A DNA stretch of 64,000 nucleotides from Curtobacterium flaccumfaciens pv. betae (GCF_026241855.1 NZ_JAPJDC010000001.1:1364001-1428000), one strand, 5' to 3'; shown: positions 16,885 to 26,043, counted from the first letter of the stretch. The notes: generated from the letters alone by a model not told the origin. A program made the numbers and translations.

Positions 16885-17886
16885 ATGACCGACACGACCG
16901 AGTCGCAGGCGCCCGCTCCGGGTTCCGATCCTGCTGCACGCCCCACCTCGCCGCGTTCACTCGTCGCCGTGGCCGGTCAGGACACCGACGAGGCCATCAG
17001 CTCGCTCGCCGGCATGTACGCGGGCAAGGCCTGGTACTCCCGAGCCCTCGACCAGGACTACTGGTTCAAGTACGTCGGTGTCGGTGACGAACGGCTGAGT
17101 GTCCGCCGTTCCCAGATGCACGGGTACCTGCGGGGTGACGTCGCCACCGAGGGTGAGGTCGTCGTGCAGTGGCTCGAGCGCGGCGAGGCCCGCGTCGACG
17201 TCGGCCGTGACGAGGTCCGCATGCAGCCCGGCGTCCCGACGCTGTTCCCCGTCGAGCGCCGGTTCGAGATGGAGTACCAGGACTGGGACCAGCGCCTGGT
17301 GCACCTGCGCCGTGACCTGGTGCTCGACGTCGCCGCCGAGGACCACCTGGTCGACGGCACCATGGCGTTCGACACCACGACGACGCCTGGCTCCGCAGCT
17401 CTGGGCCAGTGGCGGACCGCCGTGTCCGGCGCGCTCCGTGCGCTGCGCGAGGAGGGCGACGAGTCCCTCGCCTGGCACGAGGCGCAGCGTGACGTCGCCC
17501 GCGCCCTGTTCCGCATGTACCCGCTGCAGGCCGAGCGGTTCCCCGCGGGCTACGGCACCCGCAGCGACGGACGACTCCGGGCCGCCGTCGAGTTCATCCA
17601 GGCGCACGCCCACCAACCGCTCACCGTCGCCGACATCGCGCAGGCGGCCGGGCTGAGCATCCGCGGGATCCAGGAGTCGTTCCAGCGGGCGTTCGAGCGC
17701 TCGCCGATGACGTACCTGCGCGAGGTCCGGCTCGGACGGGTGCACGAGGAACTGCGGATCCTCGACCCGCAGGCGACCTCGGTGGCGGACGTCGCCCGGC
17801 GGTGGGGCTTCGCGCACATGGGGCGGTTCGCCTCGGTGTACGCGAGCCGGTTCGGGGAGTACCCGCGGGAGACGTTGCGGCGCTGA
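16885..17886 (+). CDS. AraC family transcriptional regulator
   Basis: 333 residues. The N-terminal half is a cupin-like sensor region (about 50-190). The C-terminal ~100 residues carry two helix-turn-helix motifs: PLTVADIAQAAGLSIRGIQE and TSVADVARRWGFAHMGRF, ending in the family signature ASRFGEYPRETL. Ribosome site AGGAGAGAGAGG precedes ATG 16885. The regulated genes are not evident, since the neighbours are a lone small ORF and a convergent peptidase gene. Confidence 0.9.
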   Translation: MTDTTESQAPAPGSDPAARPTSPRSLVAVAGQDTDEAISSLAGMYAGKAWYSRALDQDYWFKYVGVGDERLSVRRSQMHGYLRGDVATEGEVVVQWLERGEARVDVGRDEVRMQPGVPTLFPVERRFEMEYQDWDQRLVHLRRDLVLDVAAEDHLVDGTMAFDTTTTPGSAALGQWRTAVSGALRALREEGDESLAWHEAQRDVARALFRMYPLQAERFPAGYGTRSDGRLRAAVEFIQAHAHQPLTVADIAQAAGLSIRGIQESFQRAFERSPMTYLREVRLGRVHEELRILDPQATSVADVARRWGFAHMGRFASVYASRFGEYPRETLRR

Positions 17887-17937
17887 GGGGCGGCTCGTCG
17901 TCAGCCCGGTGCGCCTATGTCGTTCACCCGACGACGA

Positions 17938-17972
17938 GGAAGGCCCCCGTCGATCGTCGACGGGGGCCTTCC
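17938..17972. terminator. strong bidirectional terminator
   Basis: A perfect 16-bp stem with a 3-base loop (GGAAGGCCCCCGTCGA and complement), followed by TTCC. It lies between the convergent AraC regulator and VanY-type peptidase genes, so it can serve both. Confidence 0.85.
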
Positions 17973-17984
17973 TTCCGATCGGTG

Positions 17985-18917
17985 CTAGTTGATCTCGCTG
18001 ACGAGGACCGCGCGGTTCCTGCGAGCGACCGCGAGCAGCCCCTCGACGTTGGTGGCGCTCTGGATCGCGACGGGCTCGCCGTACTGCGCGACCAGGGCCG
18101 CGCGGAGGTTGCCGAGCGAACCGGACAGGTTGTAGGTCGACTTGAGCTCGGTGAAGAACTCGCTGTTGATCTCGATGCCGGTCATCTCGCCGATGAGCCA
18201 GGTGCGTCCGTTGTTGGTGATGAGCTTCATGTCTGATGCGTCCTGTTCTGTTCCTGGCGGCGGTGTGGGTTCTTCTGCCTGGTATGAGCCGTCGTACTCG
18301 AAGTGCCAGGCTTCACGTGAGCTGAAGCCGTTCCCGGTGGGCTGCCACCCGTAGGTCGGCGCGTTCGCGTCCATCCAGATCTTCTGGGGTGTGTCGTACT
18401 TGTCCACGGAACTGCCGAAGTCGCAAGCCAGGGCCCACCCGTGGATCGACGTACCCGGAGGCGCTGCGAGGGGGCCGGTGCCGGCCTGGTACTCCTGGTA
18501 GAGCTTCTCCTGGCGGGCGAGGTCACGGTAGGCCTCGGTGATCACGAGTGCGGTGCCGAACTGCCTGGTGAAGGCTGCGTCCAGGTCTCGCCAGGCGAGG
18601 GCGGCGTCCGGCCGGAGGAACGGCTGGCCGTTCGAGGCCGGCACTGCTTCGAGCACGGAGGTCGGGATCTGGCCGTTCTGGTAGCCGCCCCACGCACCGG
18701 CCACGGCGGCAGCTCGCGAGGACGGAGCGCCTTCCGGCTTCGACTTGTCCAGGTTTGCCAGGTTGTCCGGCGTCGCACCGAAGGCACGGTCTGCCGTGAG
18801 CACGCTGCTCCCGGCGAGTGCGCTCGCCACAGCGAACATCAGGACCTGGCGGCGGCTGGCTCCCGCGGGTGGTGGTTCGAGATTGACGGATGGATGGACG
18901 TCGTCGACGTCGGCCAT
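17985..18917 (-). CDS. exported VanY/M15-type peptidoglycan peptidase
   Basis: 310 residues. The N-terminus has a twin-arginine-like signal (SRRQVLMFAVASALAGSS). The catalytic domain (about 90-220) carries M15B zinc features: SIHGWALACDFG (His and Asp ligands) and EAWHFEY (catalytic Glu-x-x-His). A ~75-residue C-terminal domain follows a Pro linker (MKLITNNGRTWLIGE...) and resembles extra domains of actinophage endolysins. Probably a D,D- or L,D-carboxypeptidase trimming cell-wall peptides outside the cell. Ribosome site GAGGGGAGC precedes ATG 18917. Confidence 0.85.
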   Translation of the reverse strand: MADVDDVHPSVNLEPPPAGASRRQVLMFAVASALAGSSVLTADRAFGATPDNLANLDKSKPEGAPSSRAAAVAGAWGGYQNGQIPTSVLEAVPASNGQPFLRPDAALAWRDLDAAFTRQFGTALVITEAYRDLARQEKLYQEYQAGTGPLAAPPGTSIHGWALACDFGSSVDKYDTPQKIWMDANAPTYGWQPTGNGFSSREAWHFEYDGSYQAEEPTPPPGTEQDASDMKLITNNGRTWLIGEMTGIEINSEFFTELKSTYNLSGSLGNLRAALVAQYGEPVAIQSATNVEGLLAVARRNRAVLVSEIN

Positions 18918-19122
18918 TGGTGCTCCCCTCAGGAGTCACGTCATTCGTGACCCTTGATCAGGTTGCCAGTTGGTAGACAGATGGGTGGACCCCAGTTCGG
19001 GGGTCATGCGGCGACCCCCGTGCCGACGACGAGCGGCGTGCCGAGAGCAGCGAGAGAGCGTGTGCGCGACATGAATTGCGTTCACGAGCGAGCACGCGTC
19101 AGGGCCTCCCGGGCGTCGGTGC

Positions 19123-20556
19123 TCAGTCGCGCAGGGGCTTGCCGCCGGTCACCTCGCCCGTTGCCAACTTGCTGTGGCGTCGTGAGTACCCGAAGTACAC
19201 ACCGAGCCCGATCGCGAACCAGATCGCGAACCGAACCCACGTCTCCCACTGCAGGAACGTGACGAGCCACAGCGACGCGATGACGCCGATGATCGGGATG
19301 ACGGGCATGAACGGCAGCCGGAACTGGCGGTCCAGGTCGGGCTGCCGGTAGCGCAGCACCACCACGGCCGAGCACACCACGACGAACGCGAGCAGGATGC
19401 CGATGTTCGTGAGCTCGGCGACCACACCGATCGGCAGCACCCCGGCCAGGATCGCCGACGCGATGCCGAGGATCCAGGTCACCCGTGTCGGCACGTGCCG
19501 CTTCGGGTCGGTCTTCGCGAACCACTTCGGCATCAGACCGTCGCGGCTCATCGAGAACCAGACGCGCGAGGCACCGAGCATGAACGTCACCAGAACCGTG
19601 ACGATGCCGACGATGGCACCGATCGCGATGACGTTGGCGACACCGCCGAGGCCGACGGACGCGAACGCCGACGAGAAGCCCGACGCCGGGTCGATGTCGG
19701 TGTACTTCTGCATCCCGGTGAGCACGAGGGTCGCCAGGACGTACAGCACCATCGAGATGCCGAGGGACAGCAGGATCGCCTTCGGCATGTGCTTGCGGGC
19801 GTCGGTGGACTCCTCGGCCGCGGTGGACATGGCGTCGTAGCCGAACACGGCGAAGAACACGGTCGCGGCACCGGTCATCACGCCGCCGAAGCCGAACGGG
19901 AAGTACGGGGAGTAGTTCGCACTGTTGATGTGGAACACGCCGAGCACGACGATGAGCACGACGAGCGCCACCTTGATGCCGACGGCGACGAACTCGAACC
20001 GGGCGGCGCTGCGGATGCCGCGCGTCAGCACGAACGCGGTGAGCAGGCACAGCGCGATCGCGAAGACGTCGATCACGTGGCCGTCACCGGTGCCCGGGGC
20101 GCCGAGCATCCACGCGGGCAGGTCGATGCCGAACTGGCCGACCAGGAACCCCACGTAGCCGGAGATGCCGATCGCGACCACCGCCACGATCGCCGTGTAC
20201 TCGAGCAGCAGGTCCCAGCCGATGAACCACCCGACGATCTCGCCGAGCACCGCGTAGCCGTACGTGTACGCGCTGCCGGCCTTCGGGATGAGCCCCGCGA
20301 ACTCTGCGTACGACAGGGCAGCGGCGGCGCTCGCGACCCCGGCGACCAGGAAGCTGATCAGCACCGCGGGTCCGGCGACGCCGTTCGCGACGGTGCCGGC
20401 GAGGGTGAAGATGCCGGCACCGATGATGCCGCCGATGCCGATCGCGGTGAGCTGCCACAGACCGAGGTGCCGTTTCAGGCCGCCCTCGCCCCCGGCCTCG
20501 TCATCGATCGTGTCGATGGGCTTCCGTCGGAACAGGGTGCGTGTCGTCGTCGTCAC
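19123..20556 (-). CDS. APC family amino-acid permease (cationic amino-acid transporter type)
   Basis: About 477 residues, 12 to 13 spans. Conserved APC segments are GIGGIIGAGIFTLAG in span 1 and EFAGLIPKAGSAYTY (family P-x-x-G-x-x-Y motif). The C-terminal spans match the YfnA/CAT group. A proton- or gradient-driven amino-acid importer; the substrate may be a cationic or branched amino acid. The start is taken as GTG 20556; GTG 20571 is also in frame. Cytoplasmic membrane. Confidence 0.88.
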   Translation of the reverse strand: MTTTTRTLFRRKPIDTIDDEAGGEGGLKRHLGLWQLTAIGIGGIIGAGIFTLAGTVANGVAGPAVLISFLVAGVASAAAALSYAEFAGLIPKAGSAYTYGYAVLGEIVGWFIGWDLLLEYTAIVAVVAIGISGYVGFLVGQFGIDLPAWMLGAPGTGDGHVIDVFAIALCLLTAFVLTRGIRSAARFEFVAVGIKVALVVLIVVLGVFHINSANYSPYFPFGFGGVMTGAATVFFAVFGYDAMSTAAEESTDARKHMPKAILLSLGISMVLYVLATLVLTGMQKYTDIDPASGFSSAFASVGLGGVANVIAIGAIVGIVTVLVTFMLGASRVWFSMSRDGLMPKWFAKTDPKRHVPTRVTWILGIASAILAGVLPIGVVAELTNIGILLAFVVVCSAVVVLRYRQPDLDRQFRLPFMPVIPIIGVIASLWLVTFLQWETWVRFAIWFAIGLGVYFGYSRRHSKLATGEVTGGKPLRD

Positions 20557-20645
20557 CCGCCCATGGTGCACCCGGAGGCGGTCGTGCGCACGGGCGGGGT
20601 GCGGGCGTTCGGGCGGCGGGGCCGGGGCGGGGGCGGGGGTCGGGA

Positions 20646-20705
20646 TTTCGCGCTGGACGACACTTCTCGCGCCGCCGAGCCCGTGAGCTGTCGCTCAGCG
20701 CGAAA
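20646..20705. repeat. TTTCGCGCTG palindrome family, copy 1
   Basis: Inverted arms start TTTCGCGCTG and end CAGCGCGAAA with several mismatches inside. The same outer arms with a longer, cleaner stem occur at 61489-61550. It sits upstream of the divergent permease and DUF427 genes. Confidence 0.7.
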
Positions 20706-20779
20706 GAACGGCCCGACCCGCCCGCACGCGCCCCCGCCGCACGCGGCTGCACCGCAGGCACCGGGCGTAGACCTGGAGC

Positions 20780-21280
20780 ATGCGCCACCCGAAGAGGACC
20801 GAGCCCGGCCCCGGCCAGGAATCCGTCTGGGACTACCCCCGCCCACCCGCCGTCGAGCGGGTCACTGCCCGCGTCGTCGTCCGCCTGGGCGGCACGGTCG
20901 TCGCCGACACGACCGACGTCGTCCGCGTGCTCGAGACCTCGCACCCGCCGGTCTACTACCTGCCCATGGCCGACCTGGCCGAGGGCGCGCTGGTGAAGGC
21001 GTCCGGTTCGAGCATGTGCGAGTTCAAGGGCCTCGCGCGCTACTTCGACGTCGTCGGCGGCGACGGGACGGTCGCGAGCCGTGCCGCCTGGAACTACCCG
21101 ACGCCCGTGCCCGGCTACGAGTCGCTGCGGGAGCGCGTCGCGATCTACCCGTCGGCGATGGACTCGTGCGAGGTCGGCGGCGAACGGGTCCAGGCGCAGG
21201 ACGGCGACTTCTACGGCGGCTGGATCACTGCGGACATCGTCGGACCGTTCAAGGGCGCGCCCGGCACGCTCGGCTGGTGA
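20780..21280 (+). CDS. DUF427 family protein
   Basis: 166 residues. The family pattern is clear: ESVWDYPRPP at the start, VVVRLGGTVVADT, a HPPVYYLPMADL strand, CEFKGLARYFDV, AAWNYPTPVPGY, and a final GGWITADIVGPFKG. Function is unknown; members have a small beta-fold and often occur in actinobacteria. Ribosome site CTGGAG precedes ATG 20780. Monocistronic. Confidence 0.9.
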   Translation: MRHPKRTEPGPGQESVWDYPRPPAVERVTARVVVRLGGTVVADTTDVVRVLETSHPPVYYLPMADLAEGALVKASGSSMCEFKGLARYFDVVGGDGTVASRAAWNYPTPVPGYESLRERVAIYPSAMDSCEVGGERVQAQDGDFYGGWITADIVGPFKGAPGTLGW

Positions 21281-21336
21281 CCCGGCGTCGTCAGGCGGGG
21301 CGGCCCTAACCCGGACCGACCGGAGTCGTGCGCGGC

Positions 21337-21360
21337 GGGGCGGGACCGCCCCGGGCCTCC
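21337..21360. terminator. GC hairpin plus CGGGCCTCC between convergent genes
   Basis: A 7-bp stem GGGGCGG/CCGCCCC with a 2-base loop, directly followed by the recurring CGGGCCTCC. It lies between the stops of the DUF427 gene and the minus-strand membrane protein gene. Confidence 0.5.
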
Positions 21361-21373
21361 CGGCCGCACCGCG

Positions 21374-21706
21374 TCAGCGGTTGGCGTAGGGCGACCAGAA
21401 CGGCGGCGGGAACGCGCCCCCGGTCACGATCACGAGCACCTGCCAGACGAGCATGACGAGCCCGGCGGTCCCGATCACGATGCCGATCCACGACCACACC
21501 TGCACCGCGCGGCGACGCCCGGCGATCCGGATCGCCCGCCAGCCGCACAGCACGCACACGAGCCCGAACACCGCACCGAGCAGCACGTGCCGCACGGTGG
21601 ACTGCGCGGGCACGATGATGCCGAGGTAGAACGCGACCGGTCCGAGCAGCACCGCGAAGGTCGCCGGGGCTGCCGGCGGTTCGTGGTCACGAGCAACTGC
21701 TCCCAT
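21374..21706 (-). CDS. three-span membrane protein, unknown
   Basis: 110 residues with spans at about 15-35, 39-58 and 70-95, and a PPFWSPY terminus. ATG 21706 or ATG 21715 could start it; GAGG lies 13 bases before the latter. No family is recognised. It resembles DUF4190-type small actinobacterial membrane proteins in size and topology. Confidence 0.6.
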   Translation of the reverse strand: MGAVARDHEPPAAPATFAVLLGPVAFYLGIIVPAQSTVRHVLLGAVFGLVCVLCGWRAIRIAGRRRAVQVWSWIGIVIGTAGLVMLVWQVLVIVTGGAFPPPFWSPYANR

Positions 21707-21796
21707 GGACCGCATGTTAGCGAGTGAACCTCGCTTCGAGCACGTCCAGGTCGCGCAGCGCGGGCACCCGATCGCGGGAACGGGCACCATGGAGGC

Positions 21797-22177
21797 ATGC
21801 GTTCCTTCTTCCGCGTCCTGCTCGGCCTGGCCCTCGTCGTCGCGGGCACCAGTCACCTGACCTTCGCGCGCAAGGAGTTCACGGCGCAGGTGCCCGACTT
21901 CGTCCCCCTGGACGACGACACGACGGTGCTCGCGTCGGGGGTCGCGGAGATCACGCTCGGCTCGGCCCTGGTGCTCGCTCCGAAGCCGGCCCGCCGCTTC
22001 GTCGGCTCGGTCGCGGCCCTGTTCTTCACGGTCATCTTCCCCGGCAACCTGTCGCAGTGGGTGAACCGTCGCGACGCCTTCGGTCTGGACAGCGACGAGA
22101 AGCGCTTCGTCCGCCTGTTCGGTCAGCCCGTCCTCATCGCGCTCGCCCTCTGGTCGACGCGCGGCCGGCGCTCCTGA
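21797..22177 (+). CDS. DoxX-like membrane protein
   Basis: 126 residues and about four spans. It has DoxX-type features: an N-terminal RVLLGLALVVAGTSHL, a GVAEITLGSALVL segment, and a NLSQWVNRRDAFGLD loop. DoxX relatives act in membrane redox functions, but this role is not established here. Good ribosome site GGAGG before ATG 21797. Its stop overlaps the next start by one base (TGATG). Confidence 0.75.
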   Translation: MRSFFRVLLGLALVVAGTSHLTFARKEFTAQVPDFVPLDDDTTVLASGVAEITLGSALVLAPKPARRFVGSVAALFFTVIFPGNLSQWVNRRDAFGLDSDEKRFVRLFGQPVLIALALWSTRGRRS

Positions 22178-22623
22178 TGGGCGCGCCCGCGCGGCAGAGC
22201 GGTCCGGCCCCCGGCGCGGATCCGGATCCGCTCGGGTCCGGCCCGTCACGCTTCGGTCGGGAGGCCCGCCACCCCCTGGCCGGTCGCAGCCGCGTCGCGG
22301 ACGTGGTCGCCTCCACCGCCCTGCTCGTCGTGCTGACGGTCGGCGCGTTGGCAGCGGGGTGGGGGATCCGGCTGATGTCGCTCGCCTTCGTGTCGTGCGG
22401 GGCGCCGGGCAACACGTGCAACGAGACCCTTGGTGACTCGGTCGTCGTCGTGGGGCCGATCATCGTGGCGGCCGTCCTGGTCGCGACGATCGCGGTCTGC
22501 GTGCTGCGGCTCGTGCGACGTCGGCTGACCTGGCCGGTGGTGCTCGTCGGCATGGCGGCGATCGTCGCGGTGTTCTTCGCCTCGCTCTTGCTCGTCGACA
22601 GTTCGGTCACGCACGGCATCTAG
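22177..22623 (+). CDS. membrane protein of unknown function
   Basis: 148 residues. A Pro/Gly-rich cytosolic N-terminus (about 1-38), spans at about 43-65, 87-110 and 118-138, and a loop with two cysteines (CGAPGNTC). Coupled to the DoxX-like gene by a one-base overlap. The topology parallels the protein at 9389-9805, so the two may be distant paralogues. Unrecognised. Confidence 0.65.
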   Translation: MGAPARQSGPAPGADPDPLGSGPSRFGREARHPLAGRSRVADVVASTALLVVLTVGALAAGWGIRLMSLAFVSCGAPGNTCNETLGDSVVVVGPIIVAAVLVATIAVCVLRLVRRRLTWPVVLVGMAAIVAVFFASLLLVDSSVTHGI

Positions 22624-22719
22624 GCGCTTCTTCCTCCACAGGTGGGGGAGTGTCAGGCGTCTCTCCACAGAAGCCGACGCGCGCCTCGGCGGCGGCGGTC
22701 GGACCGACACGCTGGAGCC

Positions 22720-23154
22720 ATGCCTGACACCGAGATGCTCGACCGCCTGATCCGTGAACCCGTCCGCACCGACGACGACGTCGTCCGACTCGTCGAAGCC
22801 GTCGTCGAACGACCGCTGCGCCGGCAGTGCTGGGTGCTGTTCCTCGACGACCGTGGGATGTCGATCCCGTTCCTGTTGCCGATCGCCGACCTGCCGTACT
22901 CCCCGGACGAACACGTCGACGACTTCGCGGCCCTGATCGCGGACATCGTGGCGCAGCTCGGCGCCGTCGACGTCGTGCTCGTGTGGGAGCGCCCTGACGC
23001 CGACCGGCTCTACCCGGTGGACTGGGAGTGGGTCGACGCCTGTGCGTGCGCCCTCGACGAGCACTCGATCCGGCTCCGCGCCCAGGTCGTCGTGCACTCC
23101 GGCGGAGCCGCGATCGTCGAGTTCGACGAGGACACGCAGCCGGTGGCCTCGTGA
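22720..23154 (+). CDS. hypothetical acidic soluble protein
   Basis: 144 residues, acidic, no membrane segment. A WVLFLDDRGMSIPFLLPIADLP strand region and an aspartate-rich D-D-F-A-A-L-I helix are seen. It resembles DUF-type actinobacterial proteins of similar length, but I cannot name the family. Ribosome site CTGGAG before ATG 22720. Confidence 0.6.
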   Translation: MPDTEMLDRLIREPVRTDDDVVRLVEAVVERPLRRQCWVLFLDDRGMSIPFLLPIADLPYSPDEHVDDFAALIADIVAQLGAVDVVLVWERPDADRLYPVDWEWVDACACALDEHSIRLRAQVVVHSGGAAIVEFDEDTQPVAS

Positions 23155-23158
23155 GTGG

Positions 23159-23779
23159 TCAGCCCTGGGGAGCGGCGTCCGGCACGTCCTGGCCGGTGAG
23201 CTCCTCGACGATCGCCTTCGCCTGCGGCCACGACTTCGCGTAGTGGTCCGGGTCCGAGTTGATCTGCACCGCGTGCGCCATCTGCGTCGGGCTCATCGTC
23301 TTCCAGCCGGGCACCTTCACCAGCTTCGCGTAGAACATCGACGCGGCCGTGTACGGGTCCATCCGCTGCTCGTACGTGCCCCAGGCGCCGTTGTCGCGCT
23401 GCTGGAACAGGCCGCGGCTGTCCGGGCCCGCGGCGTCGCCGTGGTCCAGGTTCACCAGGCTCGACTCGCCGATCGCGGTCATCACCCCGACGGCCTGCGT
23501 GTGCGGGCCGATGCCGAGCGCCTGGGCGGCTTCGATCACGTGCGCGGCGTTCACCAGGCGGTCCTGGCAGAAGCCGCCGACGGGTCCGGCGGGCACGACC
23601 ATCCCGCCGATCGTCTTCGAGGCGACGGCCGGGCACGCGGGAGTCGGGGTGGCGGCGCTCGACTTCGCGATGCCGGCGAGCGAGTTGACCGCGATCACGA
23701 CGAGGACGACCACACCGATGCCGACCGCCACGATCCCGGCGCCGAACACCGAGGCGAGGGTGATGCCGACACGGCGCAT
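23159..23779 (-). CDS. membrane-anchored lytic-transglycosylase-like protein
   Basis: 206 residues. One N-terminal span (about 5-35) anchors or exports it. The rest has IGESSLVNLDHGDAAG and SRGLFQQRD, resembling the E-S-x-x-x and G-x-x-Q motifs of goose-type/Slt-like transglycosylase folds, and is like proteins seen with actinobacterial cell-wall or phage tail functions. Probably cleaves peptidoglycan glycan strands outside the cell. Ribosome site GAGAGG before ATG 23779. Confidence 0.7.
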   Translation of the reverse strand: MRRVGITLASVFGAGIVAVGIGVVVLVVIAVNSLAGIAKSSAATPTPACPAVASKTIGGMVVPAGPVGGFCQDRLVNAAHVIEAAQALGIGPHTQAVGVMTAIGESSLVNLDHGDAAGPDSRGLFQQRDNGAWGTYEQRMDPYTAASMFYAKLVKVPGWKTMSPTQMAHAVQINSDPDHYAKSWPQAKAIVEELTGQDVPDAAPQG

Positions 23780-23946
23780 GACGGGACCTCTCGAGGGGCT
23801 GGGCGGGTGCTGGGCGGGCGGAGCGGGAAGAGCAGCACGAGCGTACGGGCGCCTCCTGGGAAGCGTGCGGCGGCCCGCCGTGATCGCACGCTCCGCGCTC
23901 CGCGGTTCTGGGTTCGCCGTCGTCACGGGTCATTCGTGCGCGGCGG

Positions 23947-24063
23947 TCAGCGGTCGCGTCGGTCATCCCGTCGACCCCGACGAAGGCGCCAGCCTCCGGC
24001 GGACAGGGACAGTGCGGCGATCACCACGACGACGACGGTCCAGATGACGCTCGTCGCGTCCAT
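23947..24063 (-). CDS. 38-residue membrane protein overlapping an APC permease
   Basis: A short ORF whose ATG shares one base with the stop of the permease gene (TGATG). Product: about residues 6-24 form one span (VIWTVVVVVIAALSLSAG), followed by a very basic tail (RLRRGRRDDRRDR), so the C-terminus is inside by the positive-inside rule. Tiny single-span partners are known for some amino-acid transporters (for example MetS with MetP in Corynebacterium). By position this could be such a subunit. Too short to assign by family. Confidence 0.55.
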   Translation of the reverse strand: MDATSVIWTVVVVVIAALSLSAGGWRLRRGRRDDRRDR

Positions 24064-25517
24064 CAGACGTCGCGGTGGTCGTGCGGCGGGCGCTGCACCT
24101 TCGTCGGCTCCGTCACGAGTCCGGTCGGGGCCTTCTCGGCCTGCTTCCGTCCGTGCGTGAACCAGGTCAGGACCCAGAGCAGCACGCCCAGGGCCAGCAG
24201 TGCGCCGGCGATCTGGTACTGCTGCGGGTCACGACCGGACGAGAACGGCATGACGAGCCACAGGCACGTGACGATGCCGATGACGGGGATGATGACGCCG
24301 GCTCGGAAGTGCTTGTGGTCGACCTTGTCGCGGCGCAGCACGAGCACGGTCACGTTGACGACGGCGAACACCGTCAGCAGCAACAGCGAGGTGGTGCCAC
24401 CAAGGACGACGACGATGGGGGAGTCCGGGTCGAGCGAGACCCACCCGATCAGCAGCAGCGAGATGAGCGTGGTGAAGACGATCGCGGTCGACGGGGTGCG
24501 ACGGGCGGGGGAGATGCGGGACAGGAAGCCCGGCAGCACGCCCTGCTTGCTCATGCCGTAGAGCAGGCGCGATGCCATCATCATGTTGATCAGGGCCGTG
24601 TTGGCGACGGCGAACATCGAGATGAAGGGCAGCAGGTCGGCGATCGGGAAGTCCGGCGCGGCGGTCTGCACGACGGTGACGAGCGGGGTCTCGTTGCCGG
24701 CCAGCTCACCGATCGGCACGACGGCCACGGCGCAGATCGACACGAGCACGTAGATCACGGCGGTGATGCCGAGGCCGGTGAGCATGATCTTCGGGAAGAT
24801 GCGCGAGGGGTCCTTCGTCTCCTCGGCCATGTTGACCGAGTCCTCGAACCCGACCATCGCGAAGAACGCCAGCGACGTCGCGGTGCTGATCGACAGCAGC
24901 AGGGACTTGTCCTCCGGCGTCTCGAACATCACGACCCGCGAGAAGTCCGCGTTGCCGCCCGCGATCGCCCAGAACCCGATCAGGATCACCATGACGAGAC
25001 CGGACAGCTCGACCAGCGTCAGCACGACGTTCGTCTTGACGCTCTCGCTCACCCCGCGGAAGTTGATGAACATCACCGCGAGCATGAAGCCCATCGCGAT
25101 GAGCATCACCACGCCGTTCGGCAGCTCGATGCCGAACCCGGCGCCGAGGTTCGCCGCGAACGCCCGCGATGCCGTCGACGCCGACGTGATCCCGGAACAC
25201 ATCACGATGAACGTCACGATGAAGGTGACGAAGTGGATGCCGAACGCCTTGTGCACGTAGAGGGCGGCACCGGCGGTCTGCGGGTACTTCGTCACGAGTT
25301 CGAGGTACGAGAACGCCGTGAGCAGCGCGACCGCGAACGCGATGAGGAAGGGGAGCCACGCTGCCCCGCCGACCTCGGCCGCGACCTGGCCGGTGAGCGC
25401 GTAGACACCCGTGCCGAGGATGTCGCCGACGATGAAGAGCAGCAGGAGCTTGGGACCGATGACCCGGCGGAGCTCGTGCTGCTCCTGCTGTGGGCGGTCC
25501 GTCTTGGTGGTGGCCAT
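24063..25517 (-). CDS. APC family amino-acid permease
   Basis: 484 residues and 12 predicted spans. Span 1 carries GDILGTGVYALTGQ and the YLELVTKYPQTAGAALYVHKAFG segment has the family P-x-x-G-x-x-Y pattern. The mid protein has MVGFEDSVNMAEETKDPSR, a conserved APC loop. It is a different subgroup from the permease at 19123-20556. Amino-acid uptake at the cytoplasmic membrane; substrate not determinable. Ribosome site AAGGGTGACGC before ATG 25517. Confidence 0.9.
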   Translation of the reverse strand: MATTKTDRPQQEQHELRRVIGPKLLLLFIVGDILGTGVYALTGQVAAEVGGAAWLPFLIAFAVALLTAFSYLELVTKYPQTAGAALYVHKAFGIHFVTFIVTFIVMCSGITSASTASRAFAANLGAGFGIELPNGVVMLIAMGFMLAVMFINFRGVSESVKTNVVLTLVELSGLVMVILIGFWAIAGGNADFSRVVMFETPEDKSLLLSISTATSLAFFAMVGFEDSVNMAEETKDPSRIFPKIMLTGLGITAVIYVLVSICAVAVVPIGELAGNETPLVTVVQTAAPDFPIADLLPFISMFAVANTALINMMMASRLLYGMSKQGVLPGFLSRISPARRTPSTAIVFTTLISLLLIGWVSLDPDSPIVVVLGGTTSLLLLTVFAVVNVTVLVLRRDKVDHKHFRAGVIIPVIGIVTCLWLVMPFSSGRDPQQYQIAGALLALGVLLWVLTWFTHGRKQAEKAPTGLVTEPTKVQRPPHDHRDV

Positions 25518-25614
25518 GCGTCACCCTTGCGCGCGAGACGCCTTTCTGTCCAGTCCCACAGGAAGGTTTCTCGCGATCGCAACACGGTCGCTCGGTGACG
25601 GATACGCTCCGGCC

Positions 25615-26043
25615 ATGGACCAGCAGTCGAACACCACCGAGGAGCCCATCGAGTTCGCGGACTTCAACGCGAAGCTCCTGGTGCTCGACGTCCTCTGCTA
25701 CGACCTGGACGTCCTCGACCCCTACGACCCGGACGCCGAGGACGAGACCGACGAGGACCTCGACGTCGACGGGCAGGACGACCGGGCGCGCGAGTACTAC
25801 GACGACCTCGACCTGCTGCCGTCGCACCTGTCGCTCGTCATCGAGATCACCGTGGACTCCGACCTCGAGGTGCTGCGGGACGTCCACCCCGGCTGGGACG
25901 GCTCGGACGACCGCTTCGACCCGCAGAACTGGGACGACCTGCTCGACCTGCCGGAGCTCCGGACCGTGTACGCCGCCGCACCACTGCCCGCCCACGTCGT
26001 AGAACGGCTCGCGGGCAAGGGCGTCGAGGTCCGCTCCGCCTGA
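25615..26043 (+). CDS. acidic protein, possibly DUF6892-like
   Basis: 142 residues, very acidic, with an Asp/Glu-rich segment at about 40-60. The N-terminal pattern IEFADFNAKLLVLDVLCYDL suggests a DUF6892-type protein, but I am not sure. Soluble, cytosolic. It starts at ATG 25615, divergent from the permease. No function can be named. Confidence 0.55.
   Translation: MDQQSNTTEEPIEFADFNAKLLVLDVLCYDLDVLDPYDPDAEDETDEDLDVDGQDDRAREYYDDLDLLPSHLSLVIEITVDSDLEVLRDVHPGWDGSDDRFDPQNWDDLLDLPELRTVYAAAPLPAHVVERLAGKGVEVRSA

Noticed and set aside
19495-21309. Long plus-strand open frame over the permease and DUF427 genes
   Set aside because: Asp/Arg/His-rich composition typical of antisense shadow; the real genes are the permease and DUF427.
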